Source: Onthophagus taurus
Lineage: Eukaryota > Arthropoda > Insecta > Coleoptera > Scarabaeidae
Length of the DNA: 64,000 bases
Assembly: GCF_036711975.1 (NCBI RefSeq)
Contig: NC_091971.1
Span: forward strand, 31,999,501 to 32,063,500
Direction: 5' to 3'
The stretch's first letter is position 1, and every line of letters begins with the position of its first letter. Both the position numbers and the translations under genes were made by a program. The notes beneath the pieces are model-generated. The model did no database searches. It had not been told where the DNA came from and worked only from the letters and a program-made list of their open reading frames with translations. Below, one piece after another: positions 29,831 through 42,200 of the stretch.

Positions 29831-32800
29831 GGGGCTAACTTCGCATAGCGAGACATAACTATGAAAAAAGCTGCATTTGGGAGAAGATTTTCATCTTAAT
29901 TTATCATACCTTTTGTAAGCAAATTTTTTTTGAACTATTTTAGTACACCAGATCTATTAAAAATTTTAATCTAAAAATGATCCAATTTGGGTATTTTAAT
30001 TTTATGTTCTCATAATGTGGTGATAATTAATTATAAGGTTAACTAAACGTTAATCTTATTTATGTTAAGAAAAACCTTTTTTTTCAACTACTATTAATTC
30101 CTGAATTATCCCAAATTTAAAGTTGAAAACTAATTCGTACTTCGAAATATGTAGTATATCTCAAAAATTGAAAGAACCAAAAATGAGATAAAAGTGAATG
30201 TCAAATGTTAAGTTCGACTGGATTAATCGAGGAAAGCAAAAATTGAAATAACCTTATAATTTCATTTTTAACAAAATGTTAACAAGTTCTTTAATCGTTT
30301 TGATTATCTTCACATCTTCTTGTTAAATAAGTAAATCTCTTTTCTATGCTTGTGGCATTGGCATTTGAGAACGTGAGCAATGCGTCTCCGCAACAATGGG
30401 CACATCGCATAAACTACGATGCTTTTATACCAATATGTATGTATATACGTTACGTGTATATGGGGACGGTAAAACAGCATTTCCAGAATGAAAGACGACC
30501 CGCTTAAAGACAATGTAAATTGAGTAACAAATCCAAAAAAGTAACCACAGGATATTATTCTGTGGTTACTATTATTATTCATTTCAATTACTTTATTTTT
30601 ATATTTTACAGTTATTTTGTAATATAATAATTGATACACACATGTATGATTTGGTACTTCTTTTCATAATGCAAAACAATGCTACTTATTGTTAGATGTG
30701 AAGGTTATAATAGCTACTATTTAGACTGTAATACGTGATATCATATTATTGTAATTGTCATGTCAACCTTCAACAAAGAAGAAGAAGAAGTCAGCGATGA
30801 TGATCATCGTCGCGTTAAATTTCCATGTAAAACGTTCGCGACTCGCGAGTAACCGACCGTATAACTGTAAAAAAAAATACAGCAATTAACTTCTTTAAGA
30901 ACATCACGTCTTTAACATGTCGTTAAATTGTTTTTTTTTTTTATAGGTACCGCGAAGAAAAATTTGTTAAAAAAAGAAAAGATGAAAAAAACACGGTATA
31001 AGAAAGAGTTGTCTTAAGGATGATTTAAAAAAATTCTTTAATTAAATCGTAATCGTAAAAGAAATAAAACAAGGTAGGGACACAATTTCCCATTTAGAGA
31101 TAGCATCTATTTATGGATATGCGACATTGGACCATCTGCAATCTGTTTCGAAACAAACCGTACAATCAACTATAAGAGGTCAACAGCTACAACAATGGTT
31201 ATATAAAGCGGATTTTTTCATTACGTATAAAGGAGTTAATAAATTTAAATAAAAATGTGATGTTATTTAATAGAAATTTCTTAAACGCAATATTAGACAG
31301 ATATAAAGAAGTACATGGAAAATTACTAAAAGAATTGTCCGTTTTAAGGATTGTAAGTCATTAAGAAATACAAGAAAAAAGTATTTATTACTTAACTTTT
31401 AACAAGAATCAAACAAGGTCAGATAAAATACAGGTGGGATAATTACGTGAAGAAAGCTAAAGAAAATAGAAATGGATATGGAAGGAAATTAATTTAATTA
31501 ACAAGGGTAAATGTTTTATTTCAGTCATCATTAACTTTTATGTGATCTTGTACGATAATGATGTCTATAGCTGTCTTTATTGCCACTGCTACTTTAAGGA
31601 AGTGGAGTGAAGATTAACAGCAACCCAATTCACCTATTATCCTGCGTTTAGGATTGATTGTATCGCAATCGTTCATTGCTTTATTATACGAGAAATCAAA
31701 GACGAAAACTTGAGTTGTACTATTATCTATTACATTTTCATCTTGTTTATATTAATAATAACAGTTTTATATACCGTCAAGTATGTTTTATATATAAATT
31801 TGATGCCGTGATGTAATTCTAATTTAAAATAACACGCTATAAACTAACAGTGATTATAAAAGTGCAATGTTATCAACATAGAGTTTGAATCCGAAAACAA
31901 TCAATCTTGTCAAATAGATTATAATAGATAGAATAAGGGTAATGGTATTTTATAAACAAATAGAAAAGACTTCAACATTGCTTCTGGGTCCTTCCATAAA
32001 AGTTAGACCCAGTGTAAAAACAGGAAACAGAGTAAAGAAACTAGACAGAGAGGAGGGACTGTACAGGAAAGAAGGTGCTAGGTAGAGAGGAGGATGATTG
32101 AAAAAAGACTCGTATGCGAAAAAAGAAATTGAGTAGAAGTTATTAAGACATGATGGAAACTAATCACAGAAGGAGAAGGCATTGAGGAAACAAATTCGAA
32201 ATATACTATAATGGTAAAACGTGGACTAGGTAGAGGATAGGAATACTAGAAAGAGACCAATAACTGTAGATGTTGCAATCCTCTTCCTTGAGACGAAGAA
32301 AGAAAAAAAAGAAATTAATCACATTAAAATTATAGGAATTAATAATGGATTCCAATTGACACAAATAAACACTATTATCAATAAATTTCTTTTTAAACAA
32401 AATTTAAATAAAACATGCCTTCAACTAATTACTTCAACTAATAACTTCTACAGATCAATTAAGTTTCCCGGCAAAATTGTTTATAACATTCAAAATATCT
32501 TTAAAATGCATGGAATCAATGTATTATATTAAAATAACAACACATTATAAAAACATTTACTTAACGCTAATGACAAGATTGACATGTTGGATCAAAACGG
32601 TTTATTTAAACTTGTGAAGTGCAATATTTGCGGTCCGATAATAAATAACACACAGCTTAAGTGCCTTAAAACCAAGTCTTTCACTCAAAAACTCCTCTAT
32701 ACAGTTGCCTAAACAACCCTTTTCCCATAACTTCCCATCTACACTCTACTACTCCTTAATCCCAATAACTTAATAATTTCGATTTCAACTTATCATCATT

Positions 32801-33110
32801 TCAATGCTACCTTCCTCCTCCTTATCAATCTAATTAACTTAAAAATACTTTTTATTTAAGAATATAAATATTTTACAACATATTTTATAAAACGCTTTTT
32901 CAGTTTACATATTCATTAAAATTTGCTTTGTACTTTAAAATATTTATTTCCAAATTTCGAACACTCTGTATAATATCTTCTGGTATAATTTAACTTGTAT
33001 AAATAATGGTATTGTATCTTGCTATTCAACTATTTTATACAATAACTTTATAATGACAACTTGTATCAGTTAAATTATTTTTAGTTTCTTTTTAATACGT
33101 AGTATAGGTG
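29831..33110. other. Long AT-rich stretch without a recognised gene
   Basis: This 3.3 kb has only short frames. One at about 31062-31250 (plus) reads HLEIASIYGYATLDHLQSVS and stays open for some 60 codons, unlike random AT-rich sequence, but I do not recognise it. GA-rich simple sequence lies around 32020-32110. No tRNA or rRNA pattern was seen. Confidence 0.3.
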
Positions 33111-33813
33111 TACCATTTTGTTGTAACCCATGTTTCTTTTGAATAACTTGACAACCAGTTGTTAAATCGCCTTGTTTGAGGGCGGGAAACGTCATTTCAG
33201 TATAATTTTAAACATGGCACGTGCAGAAATTGTGAAATTTTAATTCCAAAAAAGTTCCTCTGTTACGCTTAGCGATGACGCTACAGCTGCTGTAAGTGTC
33301 AATATTCAATAGTGTCATCAAGTTTCCGTTCGGCGCCGGGCTCAGCAGTTTGGCCTCTTTACTATGACGGTTTGGCAACTGAAATCAAAGAAAATGACAT
33401 GGAGGACTACTGGTTCCAGCAAGATGGTGCAACATGCCATACTGCTCGATTAACAATGATCTCGATTGATATCGAAAAGTGGCGATTACAACTGGCCGGC
33501 GGCTGGATTTTTCCTGTGGAGATACCTTAAGAGCAAGGTTTATGTCAACAAGCCAGACACTCTCGAGCAACTGAAAGCCAACGTTAGGAAATCACCGAAA
33601 TAACGCCCGAAATACTCGCAAAAGTGATGAAAAATGTCGAAAAAAGGCCCCATTTTGTGGTAACAGCTGGGGGAAGCCACCTACTAGACATCACTTTCAG
33701 AAAGTGTCTAAACAAATTGTAAAAGTTCAAATTTTAATAAAATGATCGAATTCAAACATAATATTGAGTTGTTTTCAAGTTATTCAAAAAAAGACATCGC
33801 TTACAACAAAATA
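33111..33813. mobile_element. Short mariner-like element with inverted ends
   Basis: ATTTTGTTGTAACCCATGTT near 33114 pairs with the complement of AAGACATCGCTTACAACAAA ending near 33811. A further shared block is TTTTGAATAACTTGA. TA stands at both outer edges. The total of 700 bp is half the length of a full mariner, so most of the gene is deleted. Confidence 0.65.
33312..33730 (+). pseudogene. Mariner-like transposase relic
   Basis: An open part gives YYDGLATEIKENDMEDYWFQ followed by QDGATCHTARLTM, the block with the second catalytic aspartate. A frame change leads into GYLKSKVYVNKPDTLEQLKA and the usual C-terminal end. The DNA-binding domain and the first aspartate are missing. The third acidic block is blurred by frameshifts near 33520. 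Confidence 0.7.
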
Positions 33814-34248
33814 CATTTTATTATGCGACTTTATACGTAAAAATTTTATCTATTCTGTGTTCTATTATCATTCTACAATATGTTTATAACGGGTTTTTTG
33901 GTCGTCGACGATTAAGTAACCTTGAAATTTAATTTTATAAAAAATTTATTATATCGTCAAAGATTAATTTGTAGCGCTTCTGAAGATGACTTTTTAGTCG
34001 AAACTTGTCAAGTTAATTTTTATAAATAAACTAATAGAAAGTACAAAATTCAATTTATTAAAAATTTTATTAAAATTTGTATACAGAGGCGGCAAGAAAA
34101 AGTTTATACACGTCGGAGGAAGGCAGGAAAGAGACTGAAAAGGAAAAAATTGTCTAGAAAAAGTATGATAGAGATTGGAATGACAAGAAGTCACTGGTAA
34201 CAGAAGAAAGATAATGGACAAAAATTTGAAGGAGAACTAGACTATGAA

Positions 34249-34290
34249 AGAGGGAGTCTGGAATGTGACTGGTAATTCCAGACTCCCTCT
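34249..34290. repeat. Perfect 16-bp inverted repeat (hairpin) with 10-nt loop
   Basis: AGAGGGAGTCTGGAAT (34249-34264) is followed after 10 nt by its exact complement ATTCCAGACTCCCTCT (34275-34290). The GC content of the stem is well above that of the surroundings. It could be the centre of a small palindromic element or a hairpin RNA. A role is not shown. Confidence 0.7.
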
Positions 34291-34500
34291 CTGGAAATGG
34301 TAAGAATAAAAAATTACTAGAGAGAGAATAGGAAGACTGGAGGACGGTGTAAAAGGTCTCATTAATTACTATATTATAAGTCGTGTGTTAACAGTGCCAT
34401 GGCGTATCCGTAAACTCGTCTACTTGCAGTATATAAGTATATACTTTATCCTTCATGCCATAATCAGCAGAGACCATTACGGTATAAATCCAAGATGGTC

Positions 34501-34620
34501 GGCAGACTGCAACCGGTGGCTGCAAATCGCAGGTTAATAAGTGTCTCCGAGCCAAGCCTAGAATTAATTTTACAGAGATTCATACAAACCAGTGTTGTCT
34601 TCTGAAGTTTGCAGTCTGCC
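34501..34620. repeat. 120-bp unit with 12-bp inverted ends, MITE-like
   Basis: GGCAGACTGCAA at 34501-34512 and TTGCAGTCTGCC at 34609-34620 are exact complements. No flanking duplication is visible. It may be a very short MITE. Confidence 0.4.
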
Positions 34621-36013
34621 ACGCATCGACTTGTACCCTCAAAGTTTTTCCAATTGAGAATGAAAAGTTGTAAAAATTATGTAAACAAGGTTCTTTTATA
34701 ATATATTGTCGAAGCATTAATGATCGGAGCCATGAACAGTCTAAAAGTACCTAAAAGTATTATTTTATTTTGATGTTTTTTGTCATCTGGCAGATGAGAA
34801 TAAACCTACTCGTTAGCATCTAATGTCTCATCTAAATATCTCCTATTTGTTAACTAATGAAAGTTCTAATAGTGTAGTGGTGCTAAGAATGTAGACCACC
34901 GCGGGCACTACTGTTGACCGAGTTTTCAAGAGAAGTAAAGAAGTGTGTAAGAAGTCCTCTAAAAAACCACTCAAATTTTGAGAAATGTCAATAATATTCT
35001 TGGCAAAAAGATAAAGTGCGATGATGTGGAGATAGAGTAGTTGGCGGCCAAATAATAATATTTGAAGTGTTAACACTGTATCTGTTAGCAGATATCAATA
35101 AGATTTAGAAACAGGTGACCACTATATTTTGAAAAAGTGCAACACCATTTATGACGTGTTATTAGATACGTTTATAAATCTAACGATCTCGACTACGCTT
35201 ATACTTGAGTATCAGTACGTGATAACGAACAAACTATGTAGGGTTACAAGTACAGCAATAGATGTTGTTGGGATCCTTTAATCCACGGTCCTTTCTTGGT
35301 GTGTGGGACACTGCGTTAGTTAAAGTGATGATATCCGAAAAATCTTAAAAAGAAAATGGAAAAATATTTTAATAGTGAAAGGTGGTGGATACTAAACACT
35401 GCTGAGATTCATCTAATGGAATGATGCAAAGGTGCGTTACGAGATTGAGGGTCTAAATATCTATCAAACAAATAACGGAGAGTCGAATATCAACTTCATG
35501 CTAATTAATGGTGCTGCGGAGGCTTTTGTGGTTGACAGATGGTTGGACCTTGAAAAAAAAATGATATTAATAAAGTTAATTAACATGAAATAATTATGAC
35601 AATGAGTAAAATTAAAAATAATTACAATTGCCTTATCAGAAAAATTAAAATGAAAAATGTGCAGGAATTTTTTTAGATATTATTTTTGGTATCATACTTT
35701 TAATATCGTGATTGGGTTTTAGATAGATGAAATGTTTTAGCAACCTTGCATACATACATAATCTTATATAAGAGTAACATGTAACGTAAATCTACAATTA
35801 AGATCGTAAGTGTAACTGCTAACTCTAGGGCAATCAATGTCATCGCTATTGCTTTACTCTCACTGAATCCTTCGCAATTTTGTTACATATTTAATACAAC
35901 AACTGTAATTTAATGCTCACTTAACCATGTGGTACAATAAAGTGAAAAAACTATCTTGAATTTAATATTATAGAAATTCATTATAGAGAAGGATGCATAT
36001 TATGTGTTTCACT

Positions 36014-36118
36014 CTAGTTAATAGTCTTGCGGCGAGTGTCTTGCGTAGTTGGCAGGTGGTTGAAAATATGCCCTCTGCTCATAGATCGATCCACACTAAG
36101 ATCGTTGTATGGTGGACT
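36014..36118 (-). CDS. Candidate terminal exon of an unknown host gene
   Basis: On the minus strand a pyrimidine-rich TTGTATTTCTTATTTCAG acceptor ends at 36119 and one frame then stays open for exactly 34 codons to TAG at 36014-36016, with PPYNDLSVDRSMSRGHIFNH in it. A second frame ends at 36018 with YFQPPANYARHSPQDY, which also looks protein-like. The local GC content is above the surroundings. I found no matching upstream exon. It could be a real last exon or a chance frame, and which frame is used is open. Confidence 0.3.
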   Translation of the reverse strand, partial: SPPYNDLSVDRSMSRGHIFNHLPTTQDTRRKTIN

Positions 36119-39100
36119 CTGAAATAAGAAATACAAGTGATGTTAATAAAACGATTGGTTGTGAATGTGATATTTTAATATGAAATAAATTCTATTATTA
36201 TAGGATAAACAAAATGTTGTCAAAAGATTTGATAACAAGGGTGTTGACTATAATTACTTATGATTAAGATCGCATAAACTGTAGAACTCAAGAGCGTATC
36301 ATATTTTTAGTATATTATTATATATTTAAGCATATAATTAGAGAAATCAATAACATTCATAGCACACAAAGCAGATTTACGAGACAAATTGAGTATTCAT
36401 CGGGGTAGCCCCATATTGTGTCGAGATGTTGGGATTCAGGACGAGCAACATGCCATGCCAAGACGGAAGTTAGCCTCACTTCACGTAATGCTGCTATTGG
36501 CAATAAACAATGCGTGGATTATTATCTCCTAGCTGCGCAAAGATTTCTAGAATTATACTAGCCAAACTTTAAAGGACAAGAATATATCTGGTATTTCATA
36601 GAAAAAACTCTAAGCAGATAATCTGCAAGAAAATATTTAAAATGACAGTATCCATATTCAAATTAAAAGATAAATATTAGAACAGTCGTGGAACCACAAC
36701 TTCTAGACGTGTATTTTGTCGAGAGTTAGATTTCAAGAACAAAAATCTGAACAGAAATACTAAGTTTGAAATTGCACTGGGGAAAATCAAAGTTCAAGAA
36801 AAAGGTTGCAATTATATAGGTTGCTTATCTTTGTTGCAAGAAAAGGTGCGTAATTGCGCTACATCTAGAAGATTAATTGTCGTGCAGTATTTGCTTTTAC
36901 ACTATCATCTCAAATCATACTGTTGTGATGAAATTATTAAATGGAAATATTCTTCTTATAACAGGATTTCCTATTGAAGTTAGAGATGGAACTGCATTGG
37001 GCTGCTCAAATTTCTTCTCTAATATCAAAATATTATTTTTTAATTCTTCTGAGTCCTCCATCAAAAGCTTTTGGACACTCTTTTCTGGCTTGCCTTGTTC
37101 CATTTTTTCAGTACAGGTCAAACGAGTACGTAAACTTTTATATTCTTATAAATACGAAGGGTTGTTTCCGAAGAAAGTTGTAACATGACATCTGAAACGT
37201 TAAAAACTTTTTCAAAGACGCAGGGATTAACCCGAAAGTTTCTAGTTCTAGGCCTAGTGTTAGTTCTAATGATAGTGCTAGTGTTAGTTCTAGTTTTAGG
37301 TTTTTTTATTCCTATATTCTACGTTAATGGAAATATCGAGATTATTAAATGTTAGGTAATGCATACTTTACTCTGTATTTAGATCTTCTTTGGGCACCAT
37401 TCCGTCCCCACAAGTGTCTCTGTACTCTATCTACAAATCCATCAATCGAAATCATTTCCTAACAAACACATTTTTAATAATACCAGCCAAGTTCAAACGC
37501 AATATTGTGATTTAAGCATTGTTTTTTTCTCTCTTTTTGAAATTATACTTTAGAGTAAATAAAAATTTATTTTCCCTCACTAAGTATACAGCAATATGTG
37601 TCAATTTTATTTTTTATCCATATGGTTTTATTATAATATGATCACCCTGCTACTTAGCATAAGTAGAACTGAGCAAGGCACGTATTATGCAATATTTAAT
37701 TAATACATTTATTAATAAGCTATTTATTTTAAGCAATTACCAATACGAATATTAAATTCAAGATGGTTTTTTTTTGTTAATTTTGAAGTGATTAACCAAT
37801 ATCCTATTGACAAACCAATCATAAAAATAAACGATTCATTAGAATCTTGTCAATCCCAAGAAAATTATTTCCATAAGACGGCCTTGGCCAGTTTAAATAG
37901 GAAGAAAGGATTCTCTGTCGACGACAATACATTTCTTCGCCAACTCGGAAAATCAATTGTATAAAGAAGCAAAAGATTAAAGTGTAGAATGTGAAGGTTA
38001 GCGATGTGACAATATTATAAATGAGTTCTAACTAACAAGAACTGTGAACTTCTTCATATGCAATCAGAAATTGAATGATTATAAATAAATTAAAAATAAA
38101 TAAATCCTTAAGACAATTTTAAAGTCAAATCGTCTTCATGCGTTCGATGCTAATTCATACTTTATGAATTTTCTTTCGTAATAATTTCTTGTAGTTTTTC
38201 TTTTCGTATGTCGTTTTGAAAATTCTCTTCATTTGCAAACTTGTAAAGAGTATGTCATCAGGTCTTAAGGTGATAAATAAGATAAATAACAGTGTTCTTT
38301 TGCGGTTACAACGGTTGCAACATGACCAAGACGACTATTAAAGACTCATTTTACTCTCGGTCGTTGGGTTCAATGATAACCTTTACAAGAATTTCTTTAA
38401 TAACTAAAAATGTTTTCGCAAAAAATGCTTAATAAGTATGCGACATCGAGAAACCACGGGATAAACTATAATGAATATATGTAATTAGGTATATTCTATT
38501 GTAGAGGGTTTAATTTTAAGGAGATAAAAATAAAATTGATCAGATAACGTTTTCACAAAGATTAACTACTTCTTATTATAAAGGTAATGATGTAACTTGA
38601 TAGTTTCACCGGTAACCTTTAACAAAAAAGTCTTAATAATAAAAAATTCTTATTGAGTTTTTTCTTAATCTTTTACGACTAATAAAAAATAAATTTTTTC
38701 AAACATAATAAAAAAATCTCTTTTCTCGTTAAAAACCGAAAATAATACGATTGCACCTCCTATTGCTCCAACTGTTTAAAGACAAGAAAGAGGACATCGG
38801 GCCAACGATTTCTTCGTAGCCGTCGCCCCCATCTTAAACGTGGATCGTTTAACTCGCATCGCTGGTTTTCTTTTTAATTTTTTTCCATCTAACTACACAA
38901 CAAGCAGCACGTCCTCTGCCATTTGCGAATACAACAACAACGGATGGATTTTGTAATGTGAAGAGAAGAGCAGCTTCACACAGTCACATACACAAACAAA
39001 ACGTACACATACACGTGCATTTCAAACGCGGTTTAAAGTTTAAAAAGCAACTAGGTATAGGAGAGGATAACAAGAAATAATGGGGGGAATATAATAGAAA

Positions 39101-39126
39101 AAGGATGGAGTGTCACGGAAAGTCGG
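36119..39126. other. Intergenic stretch up to the first cuticle gene
   Basis: It has short frames, none convincing. The best is on the minus strand at 36915-37121 (67 codons with EQGKPEKSVQKLLMEDSEEL, a charged helix), which I cannot name. A minisatellite is at 37238-37300. The DNA at 38800-39100 just before the promoter is less AT-rich and may be upstream control sequence of the cuticle gene. Confidence 0.35.
37238..37300. repeat. Short minisatellite of TAGTTCTAGTGT-like units
   Basis: TTCTAGTTCTAGGCCTAGTG and later GTGCTAGTGTTAGTTCTAG are variations on a unit of 6 and 12 bp, repeated about five times. Confidence 0.6.
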
Positions 39127-39161
39127 TATAAATACTCGAATGGAATAACCACTTTTTCAGT
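39127..39161 (+). promoter_or_regulatory. Core promoter of cuticle gene 1 (TATA and initiator)
   Basis: TATAAATA lies at 39127-39134 and a TCAGT initiator at 39157-39161. The A of the initiator is 32 bp after the TATA start, the expected spacing in arthropods. Transcription would start about 57 bp before the ATG at 39216. Confidence 0.8.
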
Positions 39162-39215
39162 CTTCATTGTATCCATTGAATCTTCGAGAAAGAAACAGCA
39201 AATTAGTGCCATAAG

Positions 39216-42200
39216 ATGGTTGATAGAACTTTAGTAAGTTATAATACTTTTTACGTGAAAGTTTTTCAATTGAAAATGAAATGTTATTTCTTCTTTTTTA
39301 TTTTTTTAAAGGTATGCTGCTTAGTTTTATGTTTAGGAATTATCAATGTGACAGGGGCGCCACAGGGTGCCGGTGATAAAGATGCACAAATTGTAAGTCA
39401 AACGAACGATGTTAATCCTGATGGTGGATATAAGTGGAGGTGAGAAAAATTGATATTATTAATTTAACTTTTTAAGTTAATAATTTGAAGAATAATTTAT
39501 AGATTTTAAACTACATTTAAAATGTTTTTTTCAAATAACATTTCCAAACACATACATTTAATAGAAAGTTATGTTGATTATTTTCGAAATTGATTGAAGA
39601 TTTCATAAAACAGTTCTTTACATTTGGATTTAAATCACCATTCGATGACGAAAAATTTTTATTAGATTCTTTAATTTCTCATCTAATACAATTGGGACAC
39701 TTTGATCTCAGTTTTCATCTAATCTAGGAAATTCTTGTAATCTTGGACTACATGGTAATCGATTTCTTTTGAGTTTCGGTGCTATCTAATCTACGAGATT
39801 AATAATTAATATCCACAATGTCGTGCTGGGCCTTCATCTCCATCTAGTCCAGGTGATTCGGGACCACTTCATTGTAACTTTCTTTATAATTTTTCGATTC
39901 TTAAATGTGACTTTGATCTAATCAAACTTCTATATTGTGCTGGGTGAACTTCCAAATATTTCCTTATTTTTATGTATATCGAGGCCATTCAGTAGATCCC
40001 CAATTTAACCATGCACCATTTAACATCTTTATACAACAATCCTGTAATATTCGCATTCGATGATAGAACATAGCTGTCATCAATAAATATTTACATTTAC
40101 AGGCACAGGAAAAGTTGATTGTTACTTCAGATATTAAGTCATATTAATATCAACCTAACTTGAGTAGTACACAGAGTTGAATTAAAAAAATCGTATCATC
40201 GGTATTTATAATAACGAAGGATTTATTCTTGGTGCATAAAAACTGGATTAAATGTGCTACAAACTAGTTTTAATTTTATCTTAACATCTCAATTATTTTG
40301 TGAAACATGATTTTTTCCGGCTTACTAACTCCAGAAGATTATTATGGTATAATTGATATCATAGAATCGGATAATACCAAAACCCATGCAAGTAACCATA
40401 CAGTATATTCATGTACATCACTTTTAATGATCCCTTTTATTCCATACTTGACTCGAACAAAGTTCCAGTAAATATAATTCCAATAAATAATTCCAATAAA
40501 ATTACGATTCAAGTTTTCGGATGCACATAAAAAAATCGAATGTTTTAATAGATGCACGGCATAACCCGAAAGTGTCTAGCTAAGGTTTTATTTCTAATGA
40601 AGTTTGATGTTATAAGAATGTTATATTATAAAATATGAAATGAAAGCAAGGTATGATAAGAGACACGATATGAATCAATTAAACGTACTAACGATATCTG
40701 ATATGAGTAAAAGCGATGAGATCAACGATATAATGTGTATCATATTCCCCAAGATATCACACCTCTATATGAAAAGATATAATATAAAGTAGAAATGATA
40801 TACGTAAATATCCGGTATAATAAGCGTTACATCAATGACATAATAAAGATTGGGTGTGATATGGTGGTAATACGCTATGCTATAGGATTATATGATATGA
40901 TATGGTCTAAGATAAATTTATTTGATGATTAGAATTTATTTGACACAATTAGATATACTAAGATTCGAATGAGTAGCCCTCGTATTATTATTCTTCATCA
41001 CCATTATAAAAAGAGTGTCACTTCATCTCTCGTTTCATAACAACTACGTCAGTAGTCCGATCAGGAACTCCGATCAGACATACACCTGTTTACATCACCA
41101 AGTGCTTTAGTGCCTTTCTACAACTGTCAATCAAAGCAGACACTGATACTGCTATTCCTTAGTCACCCTATCAAAACAGATTTATGCCCAAGAAAACGTC
41201 ACATCTCAGTCATCTAAATTCAGCGCATTAATAGTGATGAAACTATTCTTGCTGAAATTGCCATTGATTGGATGTCTTTACAATCATATTGACAACGCTG
41301 GGCAGTACAATCCAAACTATATCTTCCAATTCGTGTAAATTATGGAACTCAATTATGCAGACAAGAAAGCAGTCTACATAAATTACTCGTATGTATGTAT
41401 AGGTACTTTCCAACTTCATAAATGATTGTTCTCTCACACTCTAGATATTAACAATCAATGATAATAGGTATGAGGACTCATTTTTGGGACAAGCACAGAG
41501 CTATAGGTGTCTCTATCCCTTTGTTAAAAATAGCTCTTGCTTGATATTGTGACATTTTGTTATTATAAGATACTTAAAGAGACTTTTGATATCTTTAGCA
41601 TATTAAAGAGAAAACTCGCCGAGAGTTGCTTGAATTCATTCTGCGATGACTAAAAGAAGAGACTAATACATTGGATTTATTTTTGAGTGTGCTGCTATTT
41701 TTTAGCTTAAGAGGTTCCATCATAAATATTCATCAAGGTTGTAATAATACAGCTACTCGTCCTTTTGTACGGTTTTGTTGTTTGGTAGCTCCACTTAGAT
41801 TTGACTAGGTTCGACGAATACCGATAGTTTTGCTAGCTTTCATATACAGATCATCATGTTTCTTAATAAGGGATTCAGTGACAAGAAATTTTGCCACATT
41901 AAGAAGTTATTGTTTTAAAAAATGCTGTTAATGGGTAATACATCATATACTCGTTAAACTGAAGATATTTTTGTTTTAAAACATTCCAAGTATTGTTAAG
42001 TAAGCTATTGTTGACTACAGTTTTTTTTAAGCTTTTCATATATTCGTCTCATCTGTCTAAGGAATCAATCACCGCGCCAAAATCACCGCGACCAACTATT
42101 GCAAAAGAAAATAAGGATATCATGGAGTCGACAAAATTGAAAGAATTTTGTGTGAACATATTGAGTATAATTGAGTTTAACCCAATTTTAACCCAACAAC

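Larger units (their letters stand above)
33814..36013. other. Mostly unrecognised sequence with two small inverted-repeat structures
   Basis: Besides the hairpin at 34249-34290 and the small inverted unit at 34501-34620, no frame or repeat could be named. The composition is AT-rich. Confidence 0.35.

Noticed and set aside
36400..36560. Relatively GC-rich patch that recalled an RNA gene
   Set aside because: I could not fold it into a tRNA or match it to 5S rRNA or a spliceosomal RNA. No feature is claimed.
36915..37121. Minus-strand frame with a charged helix, 67 codons
   Set aside because: It has no splice sites or partner exons I could support and no recognisable family. It is mentioned only in the intergenic note.
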